From CAZVJA01 sp964626885 (GTDB taxonomy: Bacteria > Planctomycetota > Planctomycetia > Planctomycetales > Planctomycetaceae), in contig CAZVJA010000137.1 in NCBI GenBank assembly GCA_964626885.1, positions 1-13,856 on the forward strand: 13,856 bases of DNA, given 5' to 3'. The stretch's first letter is position 1. The number at the start of each line of letters is the position of its first letter. The notes under the pieces are model-generated. The model saw only the letters and a program-made list of their open reading frames with translations, was not told where the DNA came from and did not search any database. Both the position numbers and the translations under genes were made by a program. Below, one piece after another: positions 6,948 to 13,856 of this stretch.

Positions 6948-7005
6948 GATGCTTACTCCTTCAACGACACGTTCCATGATACAACGACGGCATCGGTACC
7001 GAAAA

Positions 7006-8967
7006 TCACTCCCTGCTGATTAATCCTTCCGCGATTCCCGCCGCCAGCACATCTCGCGTTGTGCGGATCACCGTATTATCTTCCAGTTTCAGAACAGCAG
7101 GCTCGAGGGAATCGATGGTGCCGCGAATCCAGTTGGCTCCGTCGAGATATCTGATCCGCGTGCCGGCGTGAACGCCGTCGAGAGCATGCTTCGCGGCATC
7201 ACCATTGCCATTTCCTCCGGCAACCGCCTCTCGCGCTGGTTTCGAAACCGGTTTTATGGCGGGCTTGGTCCCCTGCGCCTGCGGTGCAGCCGTCTTGGGG
7301 GTGGCAGGGCCCTTGGCGAACTTGCCGACACCGGCGAGTTCCTGCAGCTGCCGCCAGTTCTCCAGGCGATCCTGGCGTGCGCGGAGCAACGTCTTGCTTG
7401 GATTTCCGTCCTTGTCGAAATGCTTCCCGAATCGACCTTCGCTCCGCGCGAACTCGATGAAATCGACGACTTCGCCGGTCTTGGGATTCGTCCACCAGTC
7501 ATCGTTCGTAGCGGGATTCCCCTGCAAAGAGAGTCGTTCGCGAATCGATTCCCCTTTCCGCGGATCATACACCAGCAGCGGAAACGCCCGTGTATCGACC
7601 GCCAGCCGTGCCTGGTCGGTGGCCATGTTGTCGGCCACGCCATGTTCCGGCTGGCAGGTGGTATAGCAGCAGATAATCGCCGGTCCGGGAAATTCGAGGG
7701 CGTCGATGACAGCCCGGTAGAAATGGTTCGTATGGGCGCAGGTCGTCTGCGCGACAAACGTGTAAGGATGCATCATGGCGATCTGCGCGATTTCCTTGCG
7801 GCGCTCCTGCTTCCCCGCGATCGCCTTGCCGTGCACGCTCATCTTGGTGTTCTGCCCGGTATAGGTCGATGTTGAGGCCTGCCCGCCGGTGTTGGAATAA
7901 ACCTGCGTATCGAGCACAAACACCTTGATGTGCATGCCGGAAGCAAGCATGCGGGAGAGAGACTGGAAGCCGATATCGAACATCGCGCCGTCCCCGCCGA
8001 TGCACCAGATCGGCTTGTCCTGCCAGCCCTTCTGATCGAGCCGGCTGCGAATGCCCATCGCCATTGCGGGAGCATTCTCGAACAGCGAATTCGTCCACGG
8101 CACGAGATAGGGATTGTACGGATAGGTCGAGGTGTAAACCGTGTTGCAGCCGGTGGCCGCGACGATCGCCCACTGGTCACCGTACTTCGCGCCGGTTGCG
8201 GAACACATCATCCGCAGTGCGGTCCCTTCGCCACAGCCGGCGCAGCTACCCGCGCCGCCGACGTAAATGTGCGTCTGCTCCTTGAGCATCATGTCGATGA
8301 GGAGATTGTCATTGATGTAGCGATTATCGGAGGGGCCGAATTCCTTGAAGAAGCGGTGCGACTTGCGGACGCTGGTCATCACCTGCTCGGTCTTGGGAAT
8401 CATCTCCAGCGCGTCGTCGTCGCAGACGGTCACGCATTCCGCGCAGCCCTTGCACTTGCTGGGGTCGATGATGATCGAGAAGACTCCTCCCTCTCCGACC
8501 TTTTTCGCCGGCCCCTCATAGAATTTGCGGGTCTTCGACCATTGCAGGCGGAACATCTGCCGGTCAGACTCCTGGGGGATTTGCGCGAGCTTCTTCTCGA
8601 ACTCGCTCTCACTCAAAACCTTTCCCAGGATCGCCGTATCGGGACAGAGGGTGACGCAATCCATGCAGCCGGTACAGTTATTCGCCTTGTACTCCGGGAT
8701 GTCGGGCGCAATGTAGCTGAAATCGCGGAGCGTCGCCGTTCCGGCCGGTACGAGCGACCGCGCGACGGCGAGATCGGCCGGCAGCCCTTTTTCGGCCGTT
8801 CCGTCTTCGTAGCTCCGAATGACGTGATCGTTGAAATCGCGCACGTCGAGAATTGGCAGGCTGACGAGTTTGTAATCGGAGTCGACCAGCGTCCCGTAGC
8901 TGCTGTTGTTGTACGGATCGCGTTCGCTGCCGGCGTTCGAGGAAAAGTTGGCGGTGTTGGTTGCCAC
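7006..8967 (-). CDS. 2-oxoacid (pyruvate-like):ferredoxin oxidoreductase, delta-beta polypeptide with C-terminal extension
   Basis: 653 residues from a GTG start with AGGAGG at 8982-8977. The delta part carries two [4Fe-4S] motifs: Cys98/101/104/108 (CTGCMDC..CP) and Cys172/175/178/182 (CKGCAEC..CD, with Asp replacing the usual Pro). The beta part binds thiamine diphosphate (GGDGAMFDIG at 324-333, YSNTGGQ at 357-363) and has cysteines placed to hold the third cluster: 242 and 245 (CAGCGE), 274 (ATGCNTVY) and 438 (TTCQPEHG). This matches domains IV-VI of single-chain NifJ enzymes, which cleave pyruvate with CoA to acetyl-CoA, CO2 and reduced ferredoxin. The normal chain would end near residue 545. 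Here it runs on through an Ala/Pro/Lys/Gly-rich linker (about 550-594) into a small beta-rich domain (about 599-653, GTRIRYLDG..WIRGTIDSLE). Pyruvate as substrate is likely but not proven. Confidence 0.9.
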   Translation of the reverse strand: MATNTANFSSNAGSERDPYNNSSYGTLVDSDYKLVSLPILDVRDFNDHVIRSYEDGTAEKGLPADLAVARSLVPAGTATLRDFSYIAPDIPEYKANNCTGCMDCVTLCPDTAILGKVLSESEFEKKLAQIPQESDRQMFRLQWSKTRKFYEGPAKKVGEGGVFSIIIDPSKCKGCAECVTVCDDDALEMIPKTEQVMTSVRKSHRFFKEFGPSDNRYINDNLLIDMMLKEQTHIYVGGAGSCAGCGEGTALRMMCSATGAKYGDQWAIVAATGCNTVYTSTYPYNPYLVPWTNSLFENAPAMAMGIRSRLDQKGWQDKPIWCIGGDGAMFDIGFQSLSRMLASGMHIKVFVLDTQVYSNTGGQASTSTYTGQNTKMSVHGKAIAGKQERRKEIAQIAMMHPYTFVAQTTCAHTNHFYRAVIDALEFPGPAIICCYTTCQPEHGVADNMATDQARLAVDTRAFPLLVYDPRKGESIRERLSLQGNPATNDDWWTNPKTGEVVDFIEFARSEGRFGKHFDKDGNPSKTLLRARQDRLENWRQLQELAGVGKFAKGPATPKTAAPQAQGTKPAIKPVSKPAREAVAGGNGNGDAAKHALDGVHAGTRIRYLDGANWIRGTIDSLEPAVLKLEDNTVIRTTRDVLAAGIAEGLISRE

Positions 8968-8968
8968 G

Positions 8969-10975
8969 CTATTTCGCCTCCTGCGACGCCAATTCCTCGG
9001 ACGTCGCCTGCATCAAGGACTGGGGAATCTCGCCGAGTTCGCTGTACCCGCGACGGACACACAGCAGGTTGTCGGCCACAACGCGGTCTCCCCGCTTGCC
9101 GAAGTATTTGCGAAGAGCCTTCTCGACGCCGGTGTAAAGGTCGTCGTCGGTCATGCCGCTGTTGCGGACGTACGGCGTCAGCTTGAGGAACGCGCCGAGC
9201 AGCACGATCCCCTGCATGCGCATTTGCAAGTCCGCCACCGAGGCGACCTCGCGGGCGATGTGCACCATGTCGGCGAAGAACACCCGCAGCCGCTTCTTCC
9301 GGATGAACTCTTGATGGCGGCGGGGAATGCGCCGCCAAACATCGGCCGGGTCCGTGAAGGAGGACTGCATCACAATCGCTCCGCCGTCGACCAGCCCAGC
9401 CAGCGGATTACCGCTGAAGAGCGCCGTCGTATCGTTCAACACCACGAGGTCGACATACTCCAGTTCACTGTGGAGTTGAATGTGCCGCTCGGCGATCGTG
9501 AGGTAGTACGTCGTCGGCAGTCCCTTTTTTTCCGATCCGTATTTGGGATAGGCCTGGACGTCCTTGCCGAATACGTCGCCGGCAATTGTCGCGATGACTT
9601 TGTTCGTCGTCACCGAACCGAATCCACCGACGGAATGCCCGCGCATCGAGAAGGTTCCCGGTTCGCGGAGATCGGGATCATCCTCAACCTTGAGCGCCAG
9701 CGGGTGATCGATACCGACGCAGAAATAGTCGGGACCGTCGTGCATCATGTTCTCGACGACGGCAATCAGATCGCCGGCCCGCACATCCCGGCTGCCGAGT
9801 CCGGCCGAACCGGAGTAGATTTTCGGCACGCGGCCGATTTCCTCCTGACCGTTCTGCCCCGTGATGGCGTCGCAAAACGCCGCCTTGATTTCCCGCGTCA
9901 GATGATTGCCGGTCGTCGAGAGCGGATCGTCCATCCGCTCGAGCACCGCGAACGCGACGCAACTCCGGAGCGCGTCGACAATCTGCCTTGCGGGGAACGG
10001 TCGGAAGCAGCAAATGTTCAAACATCCGGCCGGGATGCCGCGCTCCCGCAAGTGGTCGACGGTGGCGCGGGCTGTCTCCATGTAACACCCCATGCCGACG
10101 AGAATGTACTCCGCATCATCGCAGCGGTAGGGATCGATGAAATCGTATTTCCGCCCCGTTGCCCGCTGAAATTCGGTGAAAGCGTCGACCAGCGCGGGGG
10201 CCACACGGTCGTAATACCACCGCTGTGCGATCTTTCCCTTCATGTACGAATCCTGATTCTGCACCACCCCCGACATCAGGGGGTTGGCCGTATCAATCAG
10301 GTTGAAGATTTTGTCTTCTGGTTTGCCGACGAACTCCTGCATGAACTCCGGCTCGGGAAGCAAGACCTTCTCGACCGTGTGCGTTGTCAGGAATCCATCC
10401 TGGACGTTGAAGAACGGTGTATGCGACGATTCCGCCGCTCGACGGGCAATCAAACACAGATCTCCCGCCTCTTGGGCATTTCGTCCGAAGAGCATTCCCC
10501 AACCGCAGTCGGCCACGCTCATCACGTCGTCGTGACCGGCATGCACATTCAGCGAATGACTGGTGAGAGCCCGCGCGCCGATGTTCATCACCACGGGGAG
10601 CCGTTTTCCGGAGATCGTGTAGAGCACCTCCTTCATCAGCACCAGCCCCTGGCCGGAGGTGAAGTTCGTGACCCGCCCCCCTGCCGCGGCGAACCCCTCG
10701 CAGAACGACGCGGCGGAGTGCTCGCTCTCGGGCTCGACGAAGATGATCGTGTCTCCCCAGAGGTTTTTTTTGCCGTTCATCACGGCCGCGTTGTAGCCGC
10801 CTCCCATCGTTGTGGAACTGGTGATGGGAAACGCGCCGGCTCCCTGCGTCACGTGGATTTCAACGTGGACGACTGCTTCGGCGCCGTCGCACGTGGCGGG
10901 AAGACCGGGAAACGGAACGCCATTCGCACCGCTCGATTCGGCGGAACGGCCGACATTGCGCGAGTCGGACTGCAT
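8969..10975 (-). CDS. 2-oxoacid (pyruvate-like):ferredoxin oxidoreductase, alpha-gamma polypeptide
   Basis: 668 residues from an ATG with AGGAG 7 bases upstream (10987-10983). The N-terminal alpha domain has FPITSST (residues 49-55; YPITPSS in NifJ, with the substrate Thr kept as Thr52), EPESEHSAA (Glu85), FTSGQGLVLM, GARALTSHSL (Arg135) and QDGFLTTH. Domain II (about 286-410, EYILVGMGCYMETARATVDHL, CCFRPFPA) is the CoA-handling part. The gamma domain follows (about 443-650, MRGHSVGGFGSV, KYGSEKKG, GIVLLGAF). Together with the next gene it makes a complete NifJ in the normal domain order, cut between gamma and delta. The two frames are one base apart (TAG-C-GTG), so coupled translation is likely. 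The enzyme feeds ferredoxin and is usually oxygen sensitive. A family member using a different 2-oxoacid is possible. Confidence 0.9.
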   Translation of the reverse strand: MQSDSRNVGRSAESSGANGVPFPGLPATCDGAEAVVHVEIHVTQGAGAFPITSSTTMGGGYNAAVMNGKKNLWGDTIIFVEPESEHSAASFCEGFAAAGGRVTNFTSGQGLVLMKEVLYTISGKRLPVVMNIGARALTSHSLNVHAGHDDVMSVADCGWGMLFGRNAQEAGDLCLIARRAAESSHTPFFNVQDGFLTTHTVEKVLLPEPEFMQEFVGKPEDKIFNLIDTANPLMSGVVQNQDSYMKGKIAQRWYYDRVAPALVDAFTEFQRATGRKYDFIDPYRCDDAEYILVGMGCYMETARATVDHLRERGIPAGCLNICCFRPFPARQIVDALRSCVAFAVLERMDDPLSTTGNHLTREIKAAFCDAITGQNGQEEIGRVPKIYSGSAGLGSRDVRAGDLIAVVENMMHDGPDYFCVGIDHPLALKVEDDPDLREPGTFSMRGHSVGGFGSVTTNKVIATIAGDVFGKDVQAYPKYGSEKKGLPTTYYLTIAERHIQLHSELEYVDLVVLNDTTALFSGNPLAGLVDGGAIVMQSSFTDPADVWRRIPRRHQEFIRKKRLRVFFADMVHIAREVASVADLQMRMQGIVLLGAFLKLTPYVRNSGMTDDDLYTGVEKALRKYFGKRGDRVVADNLLCVRRGYSELGEIPQSLMQATSEELASQEAK

Positions 10976-11315
10976 ACCGAGGCTCCTGTTCGGACAACAA
11001 CTTCCCCGTCAACGCTTTCGCGACGGTTTTGCGAACAACGCGTGATTCCAGCGTATTCGTCAACCGCAAGCGCAGCTCAGACGCTCCACTTGCGGAAAGT
11101 CGCCCAAGAGCAATCGGCCGGCTGATGAGATGTGACATCGAAGAATTGGTGTATCGCGAGCGTCAGCCGACACCCTCCACCTTATTCGACCGGGCGCAAG
11201 ATGTCAAAACCCATTTCGAAATCCGATTTCGCCACGCGAAGTGTGCAAATTTCCGTTCGGCAGCGGTGCGAACAGACGGATGAAAAGTGTGGTGTGACGG
11301 ACAGGCTGGGGAGAA
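10976..11315 (-). other. Gene-free region upstream of the oxidoreductase operon
   Basis: These 340 bases separate the HTH gene's stop from the alpha-gamma start. Small frames cross them, but none has a ribosome binding site or recognisable product. I see one plausible promoter (11179-11207), a short palindrome GATGTGACATC at 11129-11139 (mismatch only at the centre), and the alpha-gamma Shine-Dalgarno. I find no clear rho-independent terminator for the upstream gene. Confidence 0.5.
11179..11207 (-). promoter_or_regulatory. Candidate sigma-70-type promoter for the PFOR operon (TTGACA-N17-TAAGGT)
   Basis: On the minus strand a perfect -35 TTGACA (11207-11202) is followed after exactly 17 bases by TAAGGT (11184-11179), which keeps T1, A2 and T6 of the -10. 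Transcription would begin near 11172 and give a leader of about 197 bases before the alpha-gamma ATG. The GATGTGACATC palindrome at 11129-11139 would lie in this leader. It rests on pattern alone. Confidence 0.38.
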
Positions 11316-12464
11316 CTATCGCAGCCGGGATTCCAGCGCTTCCGCGGGAATCGAAAAGACTTCCGTCTCGGCCGCCTTTTCGCGCGTGGAAAGAAAATCC
11401 GCTCCGGCAAGCTGGCCGCGCCGCGGGGCTCGAAATGCGAAGCGGATGACGAACGCTCCCACCTGCAAATGCTCGCGGTCATACGAAGGGGGCCAAAGCT
11501 TCGAGGCGAGATCACGATCCGCCAGCGCGCGGGCCAACGCGAATGTGGCCCGGCTGGAGTATCCCCCTAACACCGCTTCGAGGACACCGTCGGGCGGACG
11601 ATAGACGTAGAATACGAAGGCCGCGTCTTCTCGGTCGTTACACGGGCAGCATTGCCAGCGTCCCCCTTTCCCCTCGAAATAAATGCCCGGAACGTCGGAC
11701 TTTAGCTTCGAGCGATCATCGGAGCGCGACAGACGCATTCCGCCGTGACACGAATTCGGTTTCACGTCCTCGTCCCGATACCGTAGGAAAAACGGACAGG
11801 AGCGGTCCGCCGGACGGGTGACGTCGTCTTGCGACACAAACGGCTTCGCGCCGAAGGCGGCCGCGACCACCGCTTCGATGGCAACATTGCTCTTCACGCT
11901 TCCCAGGCAAAGCAGACCGCGGTCTCCGCGAATCGTATGAAACCGTTCGCGTACCGCGACTGCTTCGGTCCGGGCGGCTTCCGCCTCACGTTCCGCGTGA
12001 GCGGGGTTCATGTCGGTCTGGAAGGCCGACACGTGCACTTGACGAAGCGTTTGCGGCTGTTCCCCGGCATCGGTCGCACCCGCGCCGTACAATTCATGCA
12101 CTAACACTCCGTAGAGGTCCGAGTCGACCGTCGTCACCCAACTGACGGTCGACTGCGGGAGATCACTGCGAACCCCGAAGCAGATTTCGAGCGAACGCCG
12201 CCGAGCCATCAACGACCAGAAGTCCTCGCGCTCCAATGCAAACAGCCGACCGGGGAGTTGCGAAGGGGGAATACCGTGATGCTCCATCAGATAGCTGCAG
12301 AGGGCCGACAGCGCGTCGAGAGACAGATATTGCACCCGGTCGTTAAGCATGGCCGCGACTTGATGTCTCTCGAGGGCCGTGTGATCGCAGATTCGTTTGA
12401 TGACACCCCGGCCGGTGTCATTGTGCTCGTCGAGAATCTGCTTGAGCCGCAATCGGACACGCAT
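11316..12464 (-). CDS. XRE-type helix-turn-helix protein with unrecognised C-terminal region
   Basis: This is a 382-aa protein. Residues 20-65 read as a Cro/C1-type HTH: VIKRICDHTALERHQVAAMLNDRVQYLSLDALSALCSYL (quoted in part: LSLDALSALCSYL), a pattern seen in small XRE regulators. The remaining 300 residues are not recognised. An alpha/beta stretch at 183-200 (GLLCLGSVKSNVAIEAVV) looks like a strand, a Gly/Ser-rich turn and a helix, as in ligand- or nucleotide-binding folds. A cysteine group (Cys223, Cys239 in NSCHGG, Cys272/273/275 in WQCCPCND) could bind metal. LGGYSSRATFALARALADRDL and VGAFVIRFAFR are well-formed helix and strand. It is likely a one-component sensor-regulator, but this is inference. 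The start ATG 12464 has a weak GAAG site. A 14-bp palindrome lies 87 bases upstream. Confidence 0.78.
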   Translation of the reverse strand: MRVRLRLKQILDEHNDTGRGVIKRICDHTALERHQVAAMLNDRVQYLSLDALSALCSYLMEHHGIPPSQLPGRLFALEREDFWSLMARRRSLEICFGVRSDLPQSTVSWVTTVDSDLYGVLVHELYGAGATDAGEQPQTLRQVHVSAFQTDMNPAHAEREAEAARTEAVAVRERFHTIRGDRGLLCLGSVKSNVAIEAVVAAAFGAKPFVSQDDVTRPADRSCPFFLRYRDEDVKPNSCHGGMRLSRSDDRSKLKSDVPGIYFEGKGGRWQCCPCNDREDAAFVFYVYRPPDGVLEAVLGGYSSRATFALARALADRDLASKLWPPSYDREHLQVGAFVIRFAFRAPRRGQLAGADFLSTREKAAETEVFSIPAEALESRLR

Positions 12465-12550
12465 CTCTGTACTTCTTTGCCACGCTGATTAAGGATGAGT
12501 TTTGCGGCAACGTTCGAGCCGCCGAAGAAATCCAAAAGTCATTTCGGCGC

Positions 12551-12564
12551 GTCACAATTGTGAC
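12551..12564. promoter_or_regulatory. Perfect 14-bp palindrome GTCACAATTGTGAC, possible operator
   Basis: GTCACAATTGTGAC is its own reverse complement and lies in the 159-base gap between the CvpA-like gene and the HTH gene, 87 bases before the HTH start. AAGTCA at 12536-12541 and TGACTT at 12561-12566 add an outer inverted pair. The position suits autoregulation by the HTH protein. One 14-bp palindrome is expected by chance in a window this size, so location is the main support. Confidence 0.4.
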
Positions 12565-12623
12565 TTCAACTTTTGTACGTGCTGAATGTTCGCGTCACGG
12601 CCGTCAGAAAAGGAAAAGCTCCC

Positions 12624-13343
12624 CTAGAAACCGGACTTGTCTCTGGATTTCCCCGCAGGTGCCGGCGATGACGAGCGGAGTTGCAGACCAGAGGAGGACT
12701 CGGTACTGCTGCTCGGACCGATCAGCCCGGCCGAGAGCTGCGCCCGGCGCGTGGCATAACGAATCGGGAACGTCGATAACATCAATTGTGTCCGGCCCGG
12801 GTTGTTCAGTTGGACGACGGCTCGGTCAAACACATGCCCCGACCCGCTCCTGAGCGATTTTTCCGACACATACTGCGTAAATGCCAGCCATTGTCTGTCG
12901 GGAGCGACAATACCGAAAAAATTGTTTCGCTCCGGACGAAACCCGAAGAATTCGCGCGGGAGCGGAGCGGTGTGCAATGCCGTGAGCAAAAAAGCCATCG
13001 TGACGTAACCGGTTAGTGCGGCGCAAATCCAGCGGGCGGGGTCAAACACGCGCGGATGCACGGCGATGAACGTCGGAACCAGGTATTCCGACGCTTTGCG
13101 AAAACCGAATACGAACAAGGCGAACAATCCCACCAGGCAGATCATGTCCCAACGATGATGCCACGAGGGCAAAATATTCGCCTGCATGAACTCAGCGAAG
13201 GGTTCGAAGAAGTTCATCGCCAGCAAGCCGGAAAAAACCACCGCCAGCAGCATCATCCCGGCGCCCCATGCCCCCTCCGCGGCGACGCACCACGTGACAG
13301 CGCCGACGACTGCAACCAAGAGGAGATCAATTAATCCACCCAT
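12624..13343 (-). CDS. CvpA-like integral membrane protein
   Basis: This is a 239-aa protein with four likely membrane helices at about residues 3-21, 26-44, 66-82 and 104-123. The opening (IDLLLVAVVGAVTW, GAWGAGMMLLAVVFSGLLA, then NFFEPFAEFM) follows the CvpA/colicin V production family pattern of a short helix pair with small residues. The second half (about 125-239) is soluble, and its last 30 residues are Ser/Pro-rich and probably disordered. CvpA proteins sit in the inner membrane; their role in envelope stress and colicin V export is only partly understood. The ATG at 13343 follows the GspE stop by 7 bases with a weak purine stretch, so the two genes are very likely cotranscribed. Start and strand are supported by the uniform frame and hydrophobic pattern. 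Confidence 0.75.
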   Translation of the reverse strand: MGGLIDLLLVAVVGAVTWCVAAEGAWGAGMMLLAVVFSGLLAMNFFEPFAEFMQANILPSWHHRWDMICLVGLFALFVFGFRKASEYLVPTFIAVHPRVFDPARWICAALTGYVTMAFLLTALHTAPLPREFFGFRPERNNFFGIVAPDRQWLAFTQYVSEKSLRSGSGHVFDRAVVQLNNPGRTQLMLSTFPIRYATRRAQLSAGLIGPSSSTESSSGLQLRSSSPAPAGKSRDKSGF

Positions 13344-13350
13344 TCGAGTC

Positions 13351-13854
13351 TCACTTTACCACGCGCTCGAGTTCATCGATCGATGTGACCCCCTTCGCCA
13401 GCAGCCGCAGCCCTTCTTCCTTCATGTAAAGCATGCCGTTCTTACGGGCGGCGGCTTTGACCTTCGACGCGGGCGCTTTGTCGCGGATCAAATCGCGAAG
13501 TTCGTCCGTGACCACCAGCAGTTCGAACACGCCGATCCGTCCCATGTAGCCGAGCCCGCCGCAGGTCGCGCACGGTTCTTCCATTTGCTCCGTGGGAGGG
13601 CGGAAGAATTGGTCGATGCGGTCCGCCGGGATGCCGATGCTCTCCAGAAACTCGCGCTTTGGTTTATAACTCTCGCGGCACTCCGGACAAAGACGTCGCA
13701 CCAGCCGCTGGCCGAGAATTGCCGAAACCGAGTTGGCGATCATGAACGGCTCGACCCCAAGCTCCAACAATCGGTACAGCGCGGTAATCGTGTCGTTCGC
13801 GTGCACGGTGGAAAACACCATGTGCCCGGTGTTCGCCGCCTGGCAGGCAATCGT
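13351..13854 (-). CDS. GspE/PilB-type secretion or pilus ATPase, C-terminal fragment (truncated by window edge)
   Basis: The frame is open to the right edge, so only the last 167 residues are visible. They begin inside the ATPase core with TIACQAANTGHMVFSTVHAND, the conserved His-box region that follows Walker B. ILGQRLVRRLCPEC and EEPCATCGGLGYMGRIGVFELL hold the paired C-x2-C motifs that bind zinc in the C-terminal domain, and the ending GVTSIDELERVV is typical of GspE and PilB. The enzyme powers assembly of the type II secretion pseudopilus or a type IV pilus at the cytoplasmic face. Walker A and the N-terminal domains are beyond the window, so GspE cannot be told from PilB. It is followed directly by the CvpA-like gene. 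Confidence 0.9.
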   Translation of the reverse strand, partial: TIACQAANTGHMVFSTVHANDTITALYRLLELGVEPFMIANSVSAILGQRLVRRLCPECRESYKPKREFLESIGIPADRIDQFFRPPTEQMEEPCATCGGLGYMGRIGVFELLVVTDELRDLIRDKAPASKVKAAARKNGMLYMKEEGLRLLAKGVTSIDELERVVK

Positions 13855-13856
13855 CG

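Noticed and set aside
7930..9186. 418-aa plus-strand open frame
   Set aside because: It is antisense to the delta-beta gene, is His/Arg/Asp-rich as mirror frames usually are, and matches nothing.
8906..11125. 739-aa plus-strand open frame
   Set aside because: It is antisense to the two oxidoreductase genes, whose iron-sulfur, thiamine and substrate motifs are certain. Long antisense frames are common in high-GC DNA, and this one has no domain signature.
12551..12564. CRP/FNR binding site
   Set aside because: The half-sites TGTGA/TCACA are present but in the opposite order and with 2-base spacing, not TGTGA-N6-TCACA.
1..13856. CRISPR array, tRNA, rRNA, insertion sequence or integration site
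   Set aside because: I saw no regularly spaced repeats, tRNA-like cloverleaf, transposase motif or flanking direct repeats. A tRNA or repeat-search program would be needed to exclude weak cases.

Overview
The window looks like chromosomal DNA from a high-GC bacterium, most plausibly a member of the Planctomycetota. That placement is an inference from gene content: a twin-arginine aldo/keto reductase, a CvpA-like protein next to a GspE/PilB ATPase, a two-polypeptide NifJ-like oxidoreductase, and two short helix-turn-helix proteins carrying RWTPSP and WGH motifs. No rRNA, tRNA, CRISPR array or insertion sequence was seen.

Left part (1-3535). The C-terminal end of a Rieske [2Fe-2S] protein (+) converges on a minus-strand operon. 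Read in its own direction, that operon is rmlD-like dTDP-4-dehydrorhamnose reductase, then a 155-aa orphan protein with a GTGA overlap, then a membrane-anchored SGNH hydrolase. The set fits cell-surface polysaccharide synthesis or decoration. A Uma2-family gene is transcribed divergently from rmlD. Both genes have a -10-like box almost touching the start codon and no Shine-Dalgarno, so both may be leaderless. An inverted repeat lies between them.

Middle part (3536-6652, all +). This holds a SAM-dependent O-methyltransferase with a strong ribosome binding site, a secreted-type aldo/keto reductase with the full catalytic tetrad, and two tandem paralogous HTH micro-proteins.

Right-centre (6657-10975, all -). 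A NifJ-like 2-oxoacid:ferredoxin oxidoreductase is split into two adjacent genes, alpha-gamma and delta-beta, one base apart. The second gene carries an unusual C-terminal extension of about 108 residues, a low-complexity linker followed by a small beta-rich domain. A 96-aa protein of unknown function follows. A 340-base gene-free region upstream holds a plausible promoter.

Right end (11316-13856, all -). A truncated GspE/PilB-type ATPase is followed after 7 bases by a CvpA-like membrane protein. After a 159-base gap comes a 382-aa protein with an N-terminal XRE-type HTH and an unrecognised, cysteine-containing C-terminal region. That gap holds a perfect 14-bp palindrome, GTCACAATTGTGAC. Its half-site recurs as an inverted repeat in the rmlD/Uma2 divergent region.

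The best leads for something undescribed are the PFOR extension with its downstream small protein, the HTH micro-protein pair, and the HTH protein with its possible operator. None of these amounts to proof of a new system.
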